From: Pseudevernia furfuracea
Lineage: Eukaryota; Ascomycota; Lecanoromycetes; Lecanorales; Parmeliaceae
Length of the DNA stretch: 64,000 nucleotides
Direction of reading: 5' to 3'
NCBI GenBank assembly: GCA_022315425.1
Contig: JAIUPT010000035.1
Span: forward strand, 806,001-870,000
Positions within the stretch are counted from its first letter, which is position 1; each line of letters starts with the position of its first letter. The notes under the pieces were generated by a model. It saw only the letters and a list, made by a program, of their open reading frames with translations. It was not told where the DNA came from and did no database searches. Made by a program: the position numbers and the translations under genes. Shown here one piece after another: positions 21,021-32,140 of the stretch.

Positions 21021-21546
21021 GATAGATGCAAATGAGTGATGGAAAATTCCAACTAAGCGTTGCCGTTGTCGAACATGATCATATCAATAGGGCCCAGACC
21101 TGTGAGGACCCGCAAGTGGCTGCCTCGGACTGGTGACAATCTTTCATTCATGGCGCTCAGCGGACTCGCCATTCAACCTATCTTTGCGGAACGAAAGTTT
21201 GAAACCGTCAGGGGAAGCAATGGATACAGTGATACGCCCATATTCCATATTCCGTGACTCTACTTCATACGTGCTCGGCAAATCGCGCAGAAAGTATTCA
21301 TTGATGGCGATGTCTAATCAGCCTTGGCATGCATGCGATTTGGACCAGGAAGTAAAATCTTGAAAAATCGAGCCAGACGAGTATCGATCTAAACCTAGCT
21401 TCTCTGAGAAAGGTGAAAATGCATTCTATCTGTGTACAAGCGTGCTATGTACAGACCCCTCGTCTCTCCTACAATCTTAGCAAGCAATGACCTCCAAACC
21501 CGGCTTCTGTCTGCACTACAAAACCCGCCATGACTAGGACAGCTCT
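21021..21546. other. Intergenic region, AAR2 promoter side
   Basis: 526 bp between the AAR2 start and the cutinase stop, both on the minus strand. No gene, RNA or repeat recognised. Confidence 0.5.
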
Positions 21547-22218
21547 TTAGGAAATAGCTCCGCCAACAGTCTTCAACCCTGACTTCTGAACCGCGAAGCT
21601 GGCCTCGGTGTCCGCGTCCAGACAATAATCCAAATGCGGAGCCAGAATCAAATCGCCATGTAGACATATGTCATCACCTACGTGGCAATCTGTAGATACC
21701 TTGCTAGCAGGTACCTTACCAAAAGCCTCACCGTCGTCAGGGTCACCAAAAAGCACGACCGAGTTGATGAAGTTCGTCTGAGCCTGCGTGATCAAATTCG
21801 CAGCATTGTGAGCAACCTGAGCCCCCTGGCTGTACCCTGACACACAACTTCGTTCCCGGACACTGCGTCATCGCTTGAGCAATCAACGCGGCCATGTCCT
21901 GACTTCCAGCGACGCTTCCCCCGGCGAGAAAGTCCTGCACGTCGGCGGGATAACTATTGACCCCCTGCACGGCTACTTGAGCTTCGCCGAGCATGCTGAC
22001 GAGGGCATTGACGAAAAGTGGGCCGACGATATCGCCAATGGTGCCATTTTCGGTGGTGCCGCGAGCGAATATGAGGGTCAAGTTCTTGCAGACGCCGTTG
22101 ATCAGGTCGTTGTCTGTTGTGCCATCGGTAATTCCGAGACAGGAAGCTGGAGCGACGGACGTGGGGAGGCCCATGAAGCCGCTGTGAGGAGTGTCAGTGA
22201 TGATACAATTGAAAATAT
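21547..22218 (-). pseudogene. Cutinase-family esterase, frameshifted
   Basis: Minus-strand serine esterase of the cutinase family. Visible parts: a signal-peptide-like segment (SIVSSLTLLTAASWA), DLINGVCKNLTLIFARGTTE, AALIAQAMTQCPGTKL, the nucleophile motif GYSQG, DDICLHGD with the acid residue, and HLDYCLD with the histidine. These lie in three frames: one shift near 22104-22120 between leader and mature region, another near 21843-21848 just before GYSQG, with no room for introns. Where the leader should start the codon is ATA (22216-22218) rather than ATG. Intact cutinases are secreted and cleave cutin or other polyester or lipid esters. I read this as a decayed gene, but two indel errors in the assembly could also explain the shifts. 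Confidence 0.78.
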
Positions 22219-23952
22219 AGTCCAGTCGCTTGTGCAATGAAGTGCATAGCAGCCAAAGAAGAACAAAGTTGTGAGGAGAAACCCAATTCTGATCACGCAA
22301 CGAAACTCTGAGGAGTGGGCAATGGGCAACAACGGTGACGAGCTCATGGGACCTGCTCACGTGGTAAGGGTATAAGTTGGTGAAGCAGCCTGGACTACAG
22401 GATCAGGGGCTGGGAAAGCCAAAGCCCTGAAGGCGAAGGCAAAGGGCAGCAACGTGCTAGATCTCATTGTAACTCGTGGTTATTGTGAGGAAGAAGTAAT
22501 TTTCTGGCAATGGTCCTTCTCAAGATGCGTAACGACTCGGTATATATACTCTCCTCTTGACCACAAGTGCTTTCCACCCCCTCGAAGACCTTTCTACCTC
22601 GGCTTTCAGCCATTGCCCTTGTACCTGAATGATCCCAGGTTTATTGGAAGAAAAGATCCTTGAACAACTCAAAGTGCGATTCGTAAGTCGAGAGTCCGAG
22701 CGGAGGTTGTTGTGAAATCGGCAAGTGAGGAAGTATGCGGGGTTATGGTGAAGTACTGGCATTGTGTCTGTGCGAGACTGCGAGGATGGTTAGGACAGGA
22801 ACACTGCACCGTGCTAAGGTCTTTGGTAGGTCGTCAAACTAGAATGTGGGGTAAAGGCACCAAAAGTTGTGGGAATGCTTGACGTGTTTTGATGTGTGAA
22901 TTGACCTTGGGCTTGTCCATTTCGGATCAAAAGATATTCCCGAAGACGTTGACATATACCGGCAGTTAAGTGCCATATCCATGATTCGATATCAAGATCT
23001 TCAATCTAGTAAAATGACCATGAGAAAATGGTAAGAGAATGCAGCAAAAGCCATTCATAAAGGGGACCTCCCATTCTTCAAATCCCAATAGGAGAAATCT
23101 CACTTTCTTTTACGCACAATTTCGTGGGTATTGACTAGAAAAAACTCGCTCTTTTCTGTTCGAGGTTATTGAACAAAATGACGATTGTTTAGGAAGAGTT
23201 CGTGACCATTGCCGCTTTTCTATGGCAACGTGCCTGAACTGTAAGACAAACTTCAACAATATCTTCCCAAATTTTTGGTCGTCTATGCATGACTTCTGCT
23301 ATATTCTCTTGGTCGTGTTAGCCCCGTACCGCTATAAGCTCCACTAATAAAGGAAGCACCCTGGTCACCTATGCCCAGCCTAAATCATGCCGAGGTCAAA
23401 TGGTTCTGCTAAAAAAGGAGCGCACCAACAGCAAAAGCCGAAGCGGACTGTATGAAGGTGTAAAGCAAAAGCCAGGCCGGGCACAAAAATATTGGAAGAA
23501 GCGTTCTGCGTTTGGTGTAGTCTCGAATTTAAATGGGAAGGCGTTGAAAGAGAGAGAATTCACAGAAGGCGGTTTAGAGGCTAGGAAAGGATACAACATA
23601 GTCTACAGTAAGCTGCAAGGATGGTCAAGGATTATCAGTATTGGGTCGAAGAAGATCAATCTGGTCGTGATGACCTAGAACGCAGGAGACCAAACGTGAA
23701 AAAGCACTCCGCAACGAGTAGCTGACGTACGAAGTAATCGCGAGTGCCCAACTTGTCGGAGATCGGATCGCGAGTCACAGAAGGACATTTTGTATGCCTG
23801 TTCAGCACATCCGGTAAGCATAGCTTGTCAAGAAGCAGCTATGACCTGAGCCTCGAAGTCCGGAAAGCCGGACGGTCTTGAGTTTCATTGAGTTTTTCCA
23901 CATCATGAGCTAGGCAGCACCTCAACCAGTCCATCGCACTTCCACGACCACC
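22219..23952. other. Intergenic region, no supported gene
   Basis: 1.7 kb between the cutinase relic and the RPS16 stop. ORFs at 22454-22762 and 23396-23678 are short, overlap on both strands and have no motif. No RNA gene or repeat recognised. Confidence 0.5.
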
Positions 23953-24560
23953 CTAACGGTAGGATTTCTGGTACCTCGCTCTTGCTCCTGGTCCTCCAAA
24001 CTTCTTTGGCTCACACCGCCTGTTGTCCGCCACCAACAGCGTCCGGTCGTACGTCACCAAAGCCTGCTTCAACTGATTCTTCGCATATTCGTCCACGTAT
24101 TTTTGGTAGTAGGCCACAATTGACTTCGCGATGGCTTGGCGAATGGCGTAGATCTGAGATGTATGACCACCGCCTGAGACGCGAACACGAATGTCGACAT
24201 TGGCAAACTTGTCAAGGCCGACAATGAGGAGGGGTTCGTAGACCTGTGGTTGTAGTCGTTGTTAGAGAATGCTGGATTTATAGGTGAGGTGAGAGGAAGT
24301 GTACCTTGAAGCGAAGGATTTCGGGTTGAGTGAGGGCAAGAGGCTTGCCGTTTACTTTAACGAGACCTTTTCCAGCCTGGAGCAATGGTTGTCAGCTGGC
24401 TTGAGCGCGCTTTGCTACTAGACGAGTAAAGGCTACCTTGCAATGAGCGACAGCGGTTGCTGAGAGCCTCGTATTAGCGGTTACACAGGGGCAAGACAGA
24501 TGATCTTGACATACCAGTCTTCTTCTTGCCGAAACACTGCACACTCTGTGTTGTGGCCAT
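23953..24560 (-). CDS. RPS16: 40S ribosomal protein S16 (uS9)
   Basis: Four exons on the minus strand: 24560-24515, 24459-24437, 24376-24305, 24243-23953; 143 aa, the usual length. MATTQSVQCFGKKKTATAVA, GKGLVKVNGKPLALTQPEIL, VRVSGGGHTSQIYAIRQAIA and the end KKFGGPGARARYQKSYR are diagnostic of uS9. Its C-terminal tail reaches the P-site tRNA on the 40S head. All introns are ~55-61 nt. It shares a 216-bp divergent promoter with the ATS1-like gene. Certain. Confidence 0.97.
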
Positions 24561-24776
24561 GGTTGTGGGATGTTGAGTATGATACAGATGTTGCTGGTGA
24601 TGAACGACGAGGTTGTCGCATTTTCTTAGCGTGGTGCGGGACGCTAGCACTCCGCTAAGCGAGCACAGGGCCTAATGCCAAGCCATTGAAAGGAGTCAAC
24701 CGAGTCAACCTGAGATCGCTGCACAGCTCTTTCAAAGATTCTCTCCATGGGCAAAACCTTCTGAGATCTTCACAGA
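24561..24776. promoter_or_regulatory. Divergent promoter of RPS16 and ATS1-like gene
   Basis: 216 bp between starts. It contains a 7-bp inverted repeat, CTTAGCG (24627-) with CGCTAAG (-24660), flanking a GC-rich stretch. Its function is unknown. Confidence 0.45.
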
Positions 24777-25844
24777 ATGGTTCTGTATGCTTTGGGGTCT
24801 AATGGCTCGGGACAACTGGGCATTGGAAATACGGTCGATCACTCTACGCCTCAAAGATGTTGGCTCAATTCAAAGCTGCCAGGCTCACCAATGATGATCG
24901 TAGCGGGAGGAAACCATACTTTGTTACTATATGATGAGGGGACCGTGTATTCTGCGGGTTCGCCTCGGGACGGAAGGTTCCAGTCAGGCTCGTCAATGAG
25001 ATCGATGCCCATCTTCCAGAAGACATACATGTCAGCCTTAGGCAATAAAGTGAAGTTATGCTCAGCCTTCTGGGATGGTACGATCTTCGTGAGCTCGGAA
25101 GACGAAGTGTATACGGCCGGTTTAGGCCCAAAAGGTGAAAAAGGTACAGGTGGGATATCAGCTTCCATGGCACTGCAAATACTCCCAAACTTCCCTCCAG
25201 TCCTTCAGCGGTCAAAGATAGTGGATGTTGCTTGTGGCGTTGACCACACAGTGGTTGTCTTGGAAGACGGTATAGTCTATGGCTGGGGAAATGGCCGCAA
25301 AGGCCAACTAAGCCGCCCAGAAGAGATTGTTTGGACACCGCGGAGATTCGGAGATGTGGGCTTTAAGGTTGTTCGCGCTTTCTGCGGAAGGGAGCTCACT
25401 TACCTCGTGGGAGAGCCATCAAGTGGTCAACATGCAATTCTGGGCTCAAACAAATGGGAAGTCCAATCTCAAGCACCGGCTTCTATTCTTAACTGGAAAG
25501 ACATAGGGGCCAGCTGGGGTAGCATTTTCGTCTTGGACGAATCTGGCAAGATCAGTTCTTGGGGCCGTAATGACCACGGCCAGCTCGCCCCGCATGGCCT
25601 GCCGGAAATCGACATGATGGCTGTGGGGAGCGAGCATGTGATCGCGTTGACGAAGGAGGGGAAGGTCATCAGCTGGGGTTGGGGCGAACACGGCAATTGC
25701 GGTTCCGGCACAGATGAAAATGGTGATGTTAAGGGAAAGTGGAACGAGATTCTAACCCATAGTTTGGATCACTCCATGAGAGTGATTGGAGTCGGAGCTG
25801 GATGTGCGACAAGCTTTTTCTGGGCGAAAGATCCTGAGCCCTGA
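24777..25844 (+). CDS. ATS1: RCC1-repeat protein, ATS1/KTI13-like
   Basis: Single exon, 355 aa, from ATG 24777. RCC1 repeats are evident throughout: MVLYALGSNGSGQLGIGNTV, IVAGGNHTLLL, VDVACGVDHTVVVLEDGIVY, GWGNGRKGQLS, SSWGRNDHGQL, MAVGSEHVIALTKEGKVISW. Length and the N-terminal 'YALGSNGSGQLG' match fungal Ats1/Kti13 rather than the nuclear RanGEF. In yeast Kti13 partners with Kti11 in tRNA wobble-uridine modification by Elongator and in diphthamide synthesis. The family assignment is firm; orthology to ATS1 is likely rather than proved. Confidence 0.85.
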   Translation: MVLYALGSNGSGQLGIGNTVDHSTPQRCWLNSKLPGSPMMIVAGGNHTLLLYDEGTVYSAGSPRDGRFQSGSSMRSMPIFQKTYMSALGNKVKLCSAFWDGTIFVSSEDEVYTAGLGPKGEKGTGGISASMALQILPNFPPVLQRSKIVDVACGVDHTVVVLEDGIVYGWGNGRKGQLSRPEEIVWTPRRFGDVGFKVVRAFCGRELTYLVGEPSSGQHAILGSNKWEVQSQAPASILNWKDIGASWGSIFVLDESGKISSWGRNDHGQLAPHGLPEIDMMAVGSEHVIALTKEGKVISWGWGEHGNCGSGTDENGDVKGKWNEILTHSLDHSMRVIGVGAGCATSFFWAKDPEP

Positions 25845-26320
25845 ACGAAAAGGATTTACCACCGACAAGGTCGATTCAGGGTAACTACACCGAATTAATG
25901 CTTCGGGGCGTGACCGAAGTTTCGAGTGTTGAGCCCCTATTCTGAGGGCGCCATCAGCATGCAACTTGACATGATTGTCGGTCGCGAAGCCCTTATTTTG
26001 TGGCCATTCTCCTTCTGCACATATGAGCACTAACAAATCCACAGGAGGTATGGTATCAAGCCTCCATTTTGTGTTTTCCCCGGGCAAGCCAAAAGCACTG
26101 CTCTTCAATGTCTCAGAATCGATTAGTGGCGCTTTGTTCCAGTCGAAAATACTCTAAAAATCACGCTGCTAGCTACAAGCTCAAGTAAGCCTCAGCTATC
26201 CCAAAGGTCAAAGAGTCTACCAACAGATCACTCTTAGACGATCAAGCCTAAATGGCGCAACTCAGTCTGATAGCAAAGGCGAAGTCTCGCACGCAGCAAC
26301 AGTCCAATGGGCAGGAAATC
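25845..26320. other. Intergenic region between convergent genes
   Basis: 476 bp between the ATS1-like stop and the RAD9 stop. Short ORFs on both strands have no motif. Probably the two 3' UTRs. Confidence 0.5.
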
Positions 26321-28003
26321 TCAGTCGTCAAACAAGCCTTGGATCTGAAAAGGTATTAGCTGGTGAATAGAGCTACTGTTGCAGTTTTGACGAACTTCGG
26401 AGATCTTCTGCGTTGGCGCTATGCGATTATTGGGGTCTTCTTGCCAAGCCGGATATGGTGGTAACCTCGAAGAGCTTTCCTGATCCCTTCGTCGACCGCC
26501 CAAAGGCGAATCCTAACTTCCTGTGAGTTGACGGCATCAACAATAACAATAGCATTTACATTGTTCGCGCTCGCATCCCAGCCAAGCGTGTCCTGCTCGT
26601 CATCATAATTCCTCTCGCCCCATATGCGGTCGTCGTCTTCATCAACTGGCAGGAACAAACTCTCGGGGTCCAAGCTGGCCTTTGGAGGCGGAGGTGAAGG
26701 TCTCTGCGTTCTTTGACTTTGTGGTTCCTTGGTAAAGCTGCGTGATAGTGGTTGGCTTGGTGGCGGCATGGTCGTGGTCTTTGGCTGAACAGCAGTCTGC
26801 ACAGTAGACTGGCGTGAAGGCGCCTTCTCAGTTGGCGCAGCCGACACTTGCCGTACCGCAGCAGGAGCGGGCGTGATGGAACCCCCTCGATAATCACCAA
26901 TGGTCATGAGGGTGAATTCGCATTGCATGCCACACTCGTGGTAGATTATTTGCATCGGTCTAGTAGGGAAGGAGTACAAGGCCGTGATGCTCGTCTTGAG
27001 TGTTTCGGCGTGCGTGACGATAGCTTTATAGTCTTTGACGCTTATGCCGATATGAAGCTGTTCCTCTACCTTGAAGTCTTCGAAGTCCAAATTGTCTATA
27101 GTAATCGATGTCTGCAGAGGCTGCTTCAGTACGTCTACATCAGCATAAGCCATCAGGAATTACGCCCTTTTTCGGATTGACTGATGGTGCAAACCTCGCC
27201 CGTTCATAATTTTCTCTGTATAACTCGTGAATGTTGCCCGTCCGCCTTCTGAAGAAATATCCAACTGCTCGGTATTGGCTCCAAAATACTCAGCGAACGA
27301 CCTTAAAGTGCTGGCGTCGATGGTCCACGTGTTCTTTGCTGCGTTTCTATTGAATAAAGCGTGCATCACCTCGACTGACTCGTATGTAAGCTTGTAGGTC
27401 TTTATGACACCTTTCAGTGGCCACAGGTATTAGTAACCCAACATGAACTGAGGACGTCTACACACCATGCCTGCAGAGCATCTTCACGATAAGGCGGCAC
27501 TCAGTCTTATCAGGCTGGTCTTGAATATGACACTCGCAGCGTTCAACGGCCGTGTCTTTGTCTCGAACGTCGCCTAATCGGCCCTTGAAGACGGAGAGAA
27601 GCGCCTAGTGGAATTTAGACGAAAGGAGAGTAGTATAGAAGACACAAGGTTTATACTTTGTTGTACAACTGACATGTAAAGCGTGCTCCGGTATCTTCTG
27701 TAGACTGTTGACTTTTAGCCTGTGTGGCATTGAAATTGTACTTTTCAAAGAAGACAGTCTTATCCATGGAGAAAGAGGCGTAAGCAGACTTTGAGGAATT
27801 TAATGCAGTAAGGACAAGCTGGTTTGGAAGAGCTGATTAGTATGGGTATCTACGTAAAGATCATAGGATGGAATTTCTCGCACTTTGTCCTCGCGAGCTT
27901 CCAATGACACCACTTCGCTGAACTTTGCAAGGCACAAAACTGCGTCATGGATGCGGACTACGCCCTCAAGCGTCAGTGAAAAGCTTAGTGTATGCATACT
28001 CAT
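26321..28003 (-). CDS. RAD9: DNA damage checkpoint protein Rad9 (9-1-1 clamp)
   Basis: Six exons on the minus strand: 28003-27884, 27818-27657, 27604-27466, 27410-27195, 27134-26560, 26512-26321; 467 aa. The N-terminal PCNA-like domain is clear: LSFSLTLEGVVRIHDAVLCL, FSMDKTVFFEKYNFN, FTCQLYNKALLSVFKGRLGD, VIKTYKLTYESVEVMHALFN, LKQPLQTSITIDNLDFEDFK, YHECGMQCEFTLMTIGDY. The C-terminal tail is disordered, with SLFLPVDEDDDRIW and LGWDASANN, ending APTQKISEVR ... IQGLFDD as in fungal Rad9. The 47-nt last intron is inferred because it restores that conserved tail; without it the frame ends at 26419. Another 54-nt intron before the last codons is possible. Rad9-Rad1-Hus1 loads at damaged DNA and activates ATR/Mec1 signalling. 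The gene is divergent from the F-box gene (231 bp). Confidence 0.9.
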
Positions 28004-28234
28004 CAATGGCTGTTAATTTGTCTACAAAGTACAGAGGTCCAAACTCCAAAGTGGCACTGAGTGGATTGAATTTCTGAGAGACGCGCTTGGCTTTGGTGGC
28101 TTCGCGTCCGCCTCCGTCTCCGCGCGCTTCGACCACTGTGACGTGCATTTCCTACAACAATCTTGACCCAATTGTACATACTTTGACCAGTTTATCTACC
28201 CCACTACAACGGAGACTACAGATTGCCAGCGACC
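28004..28234. promoter_or_regulatory. Divergent promoter of RAD9 and F-box/LRR gene
   Basis: 231 bp between the start codons. No specific motif recognised. Confidence 0.45.
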
Positions 28235-30216
28235 ATGGCAGCGCTGCTCCCGGACGACCTTCTGCACATGATCTGCCACCAGCTATGGGAACAGAGGGAT
28301 TTCGACACACTCTACCATTGCGCTCGCGCGGGAAAGCAGCTCGCCGTTCCCGCTCTAGCTAGCATCTACCGGTATACCAGGGTTCTCTCTCGCACAAGAA
28401 TCAGGCTTCGATGCTGACATGTCGTAGTATGCACGATGTGGCCCCCGTTACCAGCGCCTACAACGATGAAATCGAGATGGCCCCACAAGAGAAAACCAGC
28501 GGAGCTGCTTACGAGAAAGGACGACAGCAGCTTATTGGGAAATGGGCCAGCATGTGGAGGTCACTTATACTTTCCAGCTTGGGCAAGACATTGTTTCCGT
28601 ATTCGAAATATGTGCGCACTTTGAGTCTTCAGGATCTTGAGTATCTGCTCCAGGATGTTAGATTTTTGGGCAAAACAAGTGGGTGAGCTTAACTATCACG
28701 ACGGAATACTACGCAAAGCGCTGATTTTGATCAGTATGTTCTTCAAGGATGGATTAGAGAATTTTGAGGTCAATCGAAATGTTCAAATATCCAGCAAAAA
28801 GAGTGGTCTTCGAATCGATGCGGAGACGACAGCCAATCGACTCTTGGAAGGTATAGTACTCATGTCCTCTCAATGGGATAGTCAGTGATCCTTTGCCCAG
28901 TAATTTCAAGGCAGACCCCAATGTTGGAAGAGCTATCTGGATCCAGTAAGTCTCTGCGTATGTCGTCTTCAGTACAATATGTTGATTGGCCATTAGTCCT
29001 CAATGGAGTACTATCTCAATGCATACCAAAGCTACCCAATCTACAGCGTCTAAATGTGTACCGAGGAGAAGCTCTAGAGGGCGTAGGGAATCTCATTCAA
29101 TCGCATTGTCCCTTGTTCAAGGCTCTGCAATTCTATGGCTGGTACGATCATATTACGAGAATTTTGGACTTCCAACCTAATCATTATCAGGCAAAAGGAT
29201 GATGCAGACCAACACTTCGCTAGTTTCCTCAATGATATACGTCCTCAGTCTTTGGCATCTTTTGAGATCTTCAGCGTCTCTCAAATCGGAGCCAAAAGCT
29301 TTTTAGCGCTGAACTGTCATCAGGAGACTCTGACTGAACTGAAACTCAATGGCATCAAAGCCGAATCGATACAGGCGCTGTCAATGTTAAAAGAATGTAC
29401 CAATTTGACCTCGTTGCTGCTTTCAGAGAACGGCGTCGCGACCCAAGATCTCGAGAAGAGACATAACGACATCTTTCTTGAGGTAATTGCTTGGCTATGC
29501 CAGTGCAAAGGGCTGCGGACAATATCCCTGTACAATTTACTCAGTGCACCAGCTCTTTTGACGCCTGTACTCCTCGAAAGCAGCATTCACCTTACCAAAT
29601 TAGCGCTCGAGGGGTACTTAATGTCCGAGAGCCGGGACTTCCATCGAGCAATTTCTCAACAGAAGAGTCTTCAAGATCTATGGCTGAAAGGCGAGAGCAG
29701 TGACAATCCCGAAGACGTCGACTTTCTCGTGGAGTCATTGAGCAAGCTTGAGAACCTCACGGACATGCGACTTCAGGAGGTCTCGGACTACTTTTTAGAC
29801 AAGCACTTCTGCACTTTGGCGAAGAGCCTGCAAAGGCTTGAAGTTTGGGAGTCAAGTGGCTATGCGATTACTGACGCCATATGGAGCGACATGGCGTCTA
29901 TGAAATCCTTGCGAAGGCTGGAATTCAATGCTCAGACCCGCTTCACTTCAAACGGGATCATGGACTTCATCCTGAACCTTGGCCCGGGCAATAATGGATT
30001 GCTTCTCAACATAGCGATGCAGGACGTGGATTTCAATTTGACTGACGAGGAGCAATTCATGATTAAAGAGACAATGGTCTCAACGGTCGATGGACGGTTT
30101 GATTTTATGCTATTCAGAGGTAAAAAGGCCGTTCAAGTACCGTTCCATTGTCATTCTGAATACTAAGCATATCATCAGATCCGGAGGTTTCTGAGTTTGA
30201 GGGCGATTCCGACTGA
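28235..30216 (+). CDS. F-box/leucine-rich repeat protein
   Basis: Seven exons: 28235-28371, 28428-28682, 28735-28850, 28901-28945, 28997-29141, 29191-30119, 30179-30216; phases close to 554 aa. The N-terminus (MAALLPDDLLHMICHQLWEQ, YHCARAGKQLAVPALASIYR) is an F-box. The rest is a run of leucine-rich repeats (TPMLEELSGS, LPNLQRLNVYRGEAL, LTELKLNGIKAESIQALSML, LENLTDMRLQEVSDYF, MKSLRRLEFN). A short acidic tail (DPEVSEFEGDSD) is encoded by the last exon. F-box proteins link substrates to the SCF ubiquitin ligase through Skp1; the substrate here is unknown. The family is widespread in filamentous ascomycetes. Introns are 49-59 nt. Confidence 0.88.
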
Positions 30217-30698
30217 TTGACTCGAACCCGGATGGGCAAATGCCCCAAAGCTTCATGCTCGATGGTCCTCAATCTTGTAAAGGGAAGGCAAGCTGACTGT
30301 CAGACGAAGTGGCAGTTCTCGGTGCTGGCCCGGGTTAGATTTTATACAAGCATGGGTAAAGGAGTGAGCCACGAATGGGTAAAACGAGGTCGAGCAGAGT
30401 GTTCTGTGAAGACGAAAGTTTTGTCTCTTGTACTGAAGTTGTTATGCTTCATCGGACTTGCATTGCTGAAAATGCCAAATCTTTCTGCCAGCAAGTCTCA
30501 GGGTTGCTCCTGCCGAAACATCCAAGTTGGTTGGGCCAATGACGTACTCGTACTCGTGCGTTTCCCTATTCGCTTCCTTTCTTTCCGACAACACCCAACG
30601 CGCGATGCGCGTGACCACATTCAACAATCCACTCACTCTCTCACTCTCACCAAGATAATGTGTAGTGATGCAATAAAAGCAACTCCCTGAACGTGGTG
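30217..30698. other. Intergenic region upstream of HMP kinase gene
   Basis: 482 bp between two plus-strand genes, so it should hold the F-box 3' UTR and the HMP kinase promoter. An ORF spanning it (30217-30690) has no motif. No TPP riboswitch core (CUGAGA / ACCUGAUC-like elements) is evident. Confidence 0.45.
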
Positions 30699-31912
30699 AT
30701 GGACAGAAGACGAATACTTGTCATTGCTGGGTCAGACAGCTCCGGAGGAGCGTCAGTCTTAACCCTCTGCGCAATGTGCTCTTGATAGCTAACACAAATA
30801 CAGCGGACTGGAAGCTGACCAGAAAGTGATTGTTGCTCATGGGTGCTATGCCATGACCGCAACCACCGCTCTCACTGCTCAAAATACTCAACGTGTCTCT
30901 GGCATTCACTATGTGCCCTCAGACTTTGTGGTCAAACAAATAGACGCCTGTATTAATGACATTGGTGTCGATGTTATCAAGATTGGCATGCTAGCTTCCG
31001 CAAGCACGGTTGATGCAGTGGCACATGCTCTGAAAAAACATGGGAAGCCTACCACTGTCGTTGACCCCGTCATGGTCGCAACAAGTGGGGCTCAGCTGCT
31101 TCCAAATGAGGCCGTCCACAATCTCCGAATGAACCTCCTGCCGCTGACCACCATTCTAACGCCAAACATCCCCGAAGCTCGATTGTTGCTCCAGAACGCC
31201 GGGTTAGAAGCCCCTGAAATCAACTCATTAGACGACATAGTGAACATCGCCAAGGACGTTCAGAGTCTCGGACCCCGCTATGTTTTGGTGAAAGGCGGGC
31301 ATATACCCCTCACGAAAGACCTGACCATCTCGAAAGAAAAAGCTGACAGGCACGCTATCGTGAATGTCCTCTATGATGGGCGCGAGGCAACGATCTACCA
31401 GACCGACTACCTGTCCAGCAAGAATACGCATGGCACGGGCTGCTCCCTTGCATGTAAGCTTTCCCTGAAGTCCATGCCCTGATTCATGGCCAGACACTCG
31501 CGCTCGGCCCCTCATCTGTAGATCAAATATGGCCCCCCCCCCTCCCCCTACTTTTGACGGTGACAGGGGCATAATACCCCTCCCTTGCCATATTTGCTGG
31601 CTCTTGGCAGGCCGCTTTGGGTGTTTAAACAACTTCTCACGCTCCATCTTGCTTACCAATTATGGGCTAATTCCGGTTATAGCAGCAATCGCCTCCGGCA
31701 TCGCCCTCTCCAAATCTCCCGATCGGACCAACGACATACCGGACGCGGTGGAAATGGCTGTCCGTTACGTCGAAGCAGGCATACAGACGAGTTTCGATCT
31801 GGGGCATGGCAATGGGCCGATCAATCATTTTCATTCGCTGAGCATGAGGCTGCCACCACCATTTCCGTCGAGTTTGGGCAGGAATGTCTACGGAAAGGCC
31901 GAAGATTCTTGA
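30699..31912 (+). CDS. Hydroxymethylpyrimidine/phosphomethylpyrimidine kinase (ThiD domain, thiamine synthesis)
   Basis: Three exons: 30699-30751, 30804-31453, 31683-31912; 310 aa. The ribokinase-like fold is clear: MDRRRILVIAGSDSSGGAG, CYAMTATTALTAQNTQ, VDPVMVATSGAQLL, LTPNIPEARLLL, KNTHGTGCSLASAIASGIAL (anion hole and catalytic Asp region). By family it phosphorylates HMP and HMP-P for thiamine synthesis. Fungal relatives (Thi20-type) usually continue into a TenA/thiaminase-II domain. Here the frame ends soon after NGPINHFHSLSMRLP with an unrelated tail (GRNVYGKAEDS), and only 228 bp separate it from the convergent NoxR gene, so TenA is absent. Intron 2 is long (229 nt), with a C-rich run near 31530-31549. 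Confidence 0.9.
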
Positions 31913-32140
31913 CATAGGGATGCTCAGAGACCATGGAGGGCGTACTTATCTTTTTTAAAGATGCCCCGATGGCTTCAAGTATCTCGATTGTTATGGTATA
32001 TATGCTAGAGAAAATATGCTAGAGAGAATATGCTCGAGAGAAGAGAAAGAATGCCCAGACCCGGGGAGATGCTCATGGCAGTCCAAAAATGCCTCGCCAT
32101 GTCAACCATCCATTATCATGTTCGTTAGACTTCCCTCGCG

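Noticed and set aside
30200..30260. GACTCGAACCC, which looks like the T-loop of a minus-strand tRNA
   Set aside because: The T-stem does not pair, no acceptor or anticodon arm can be built, and the bases overlap the end of the F-box gene.
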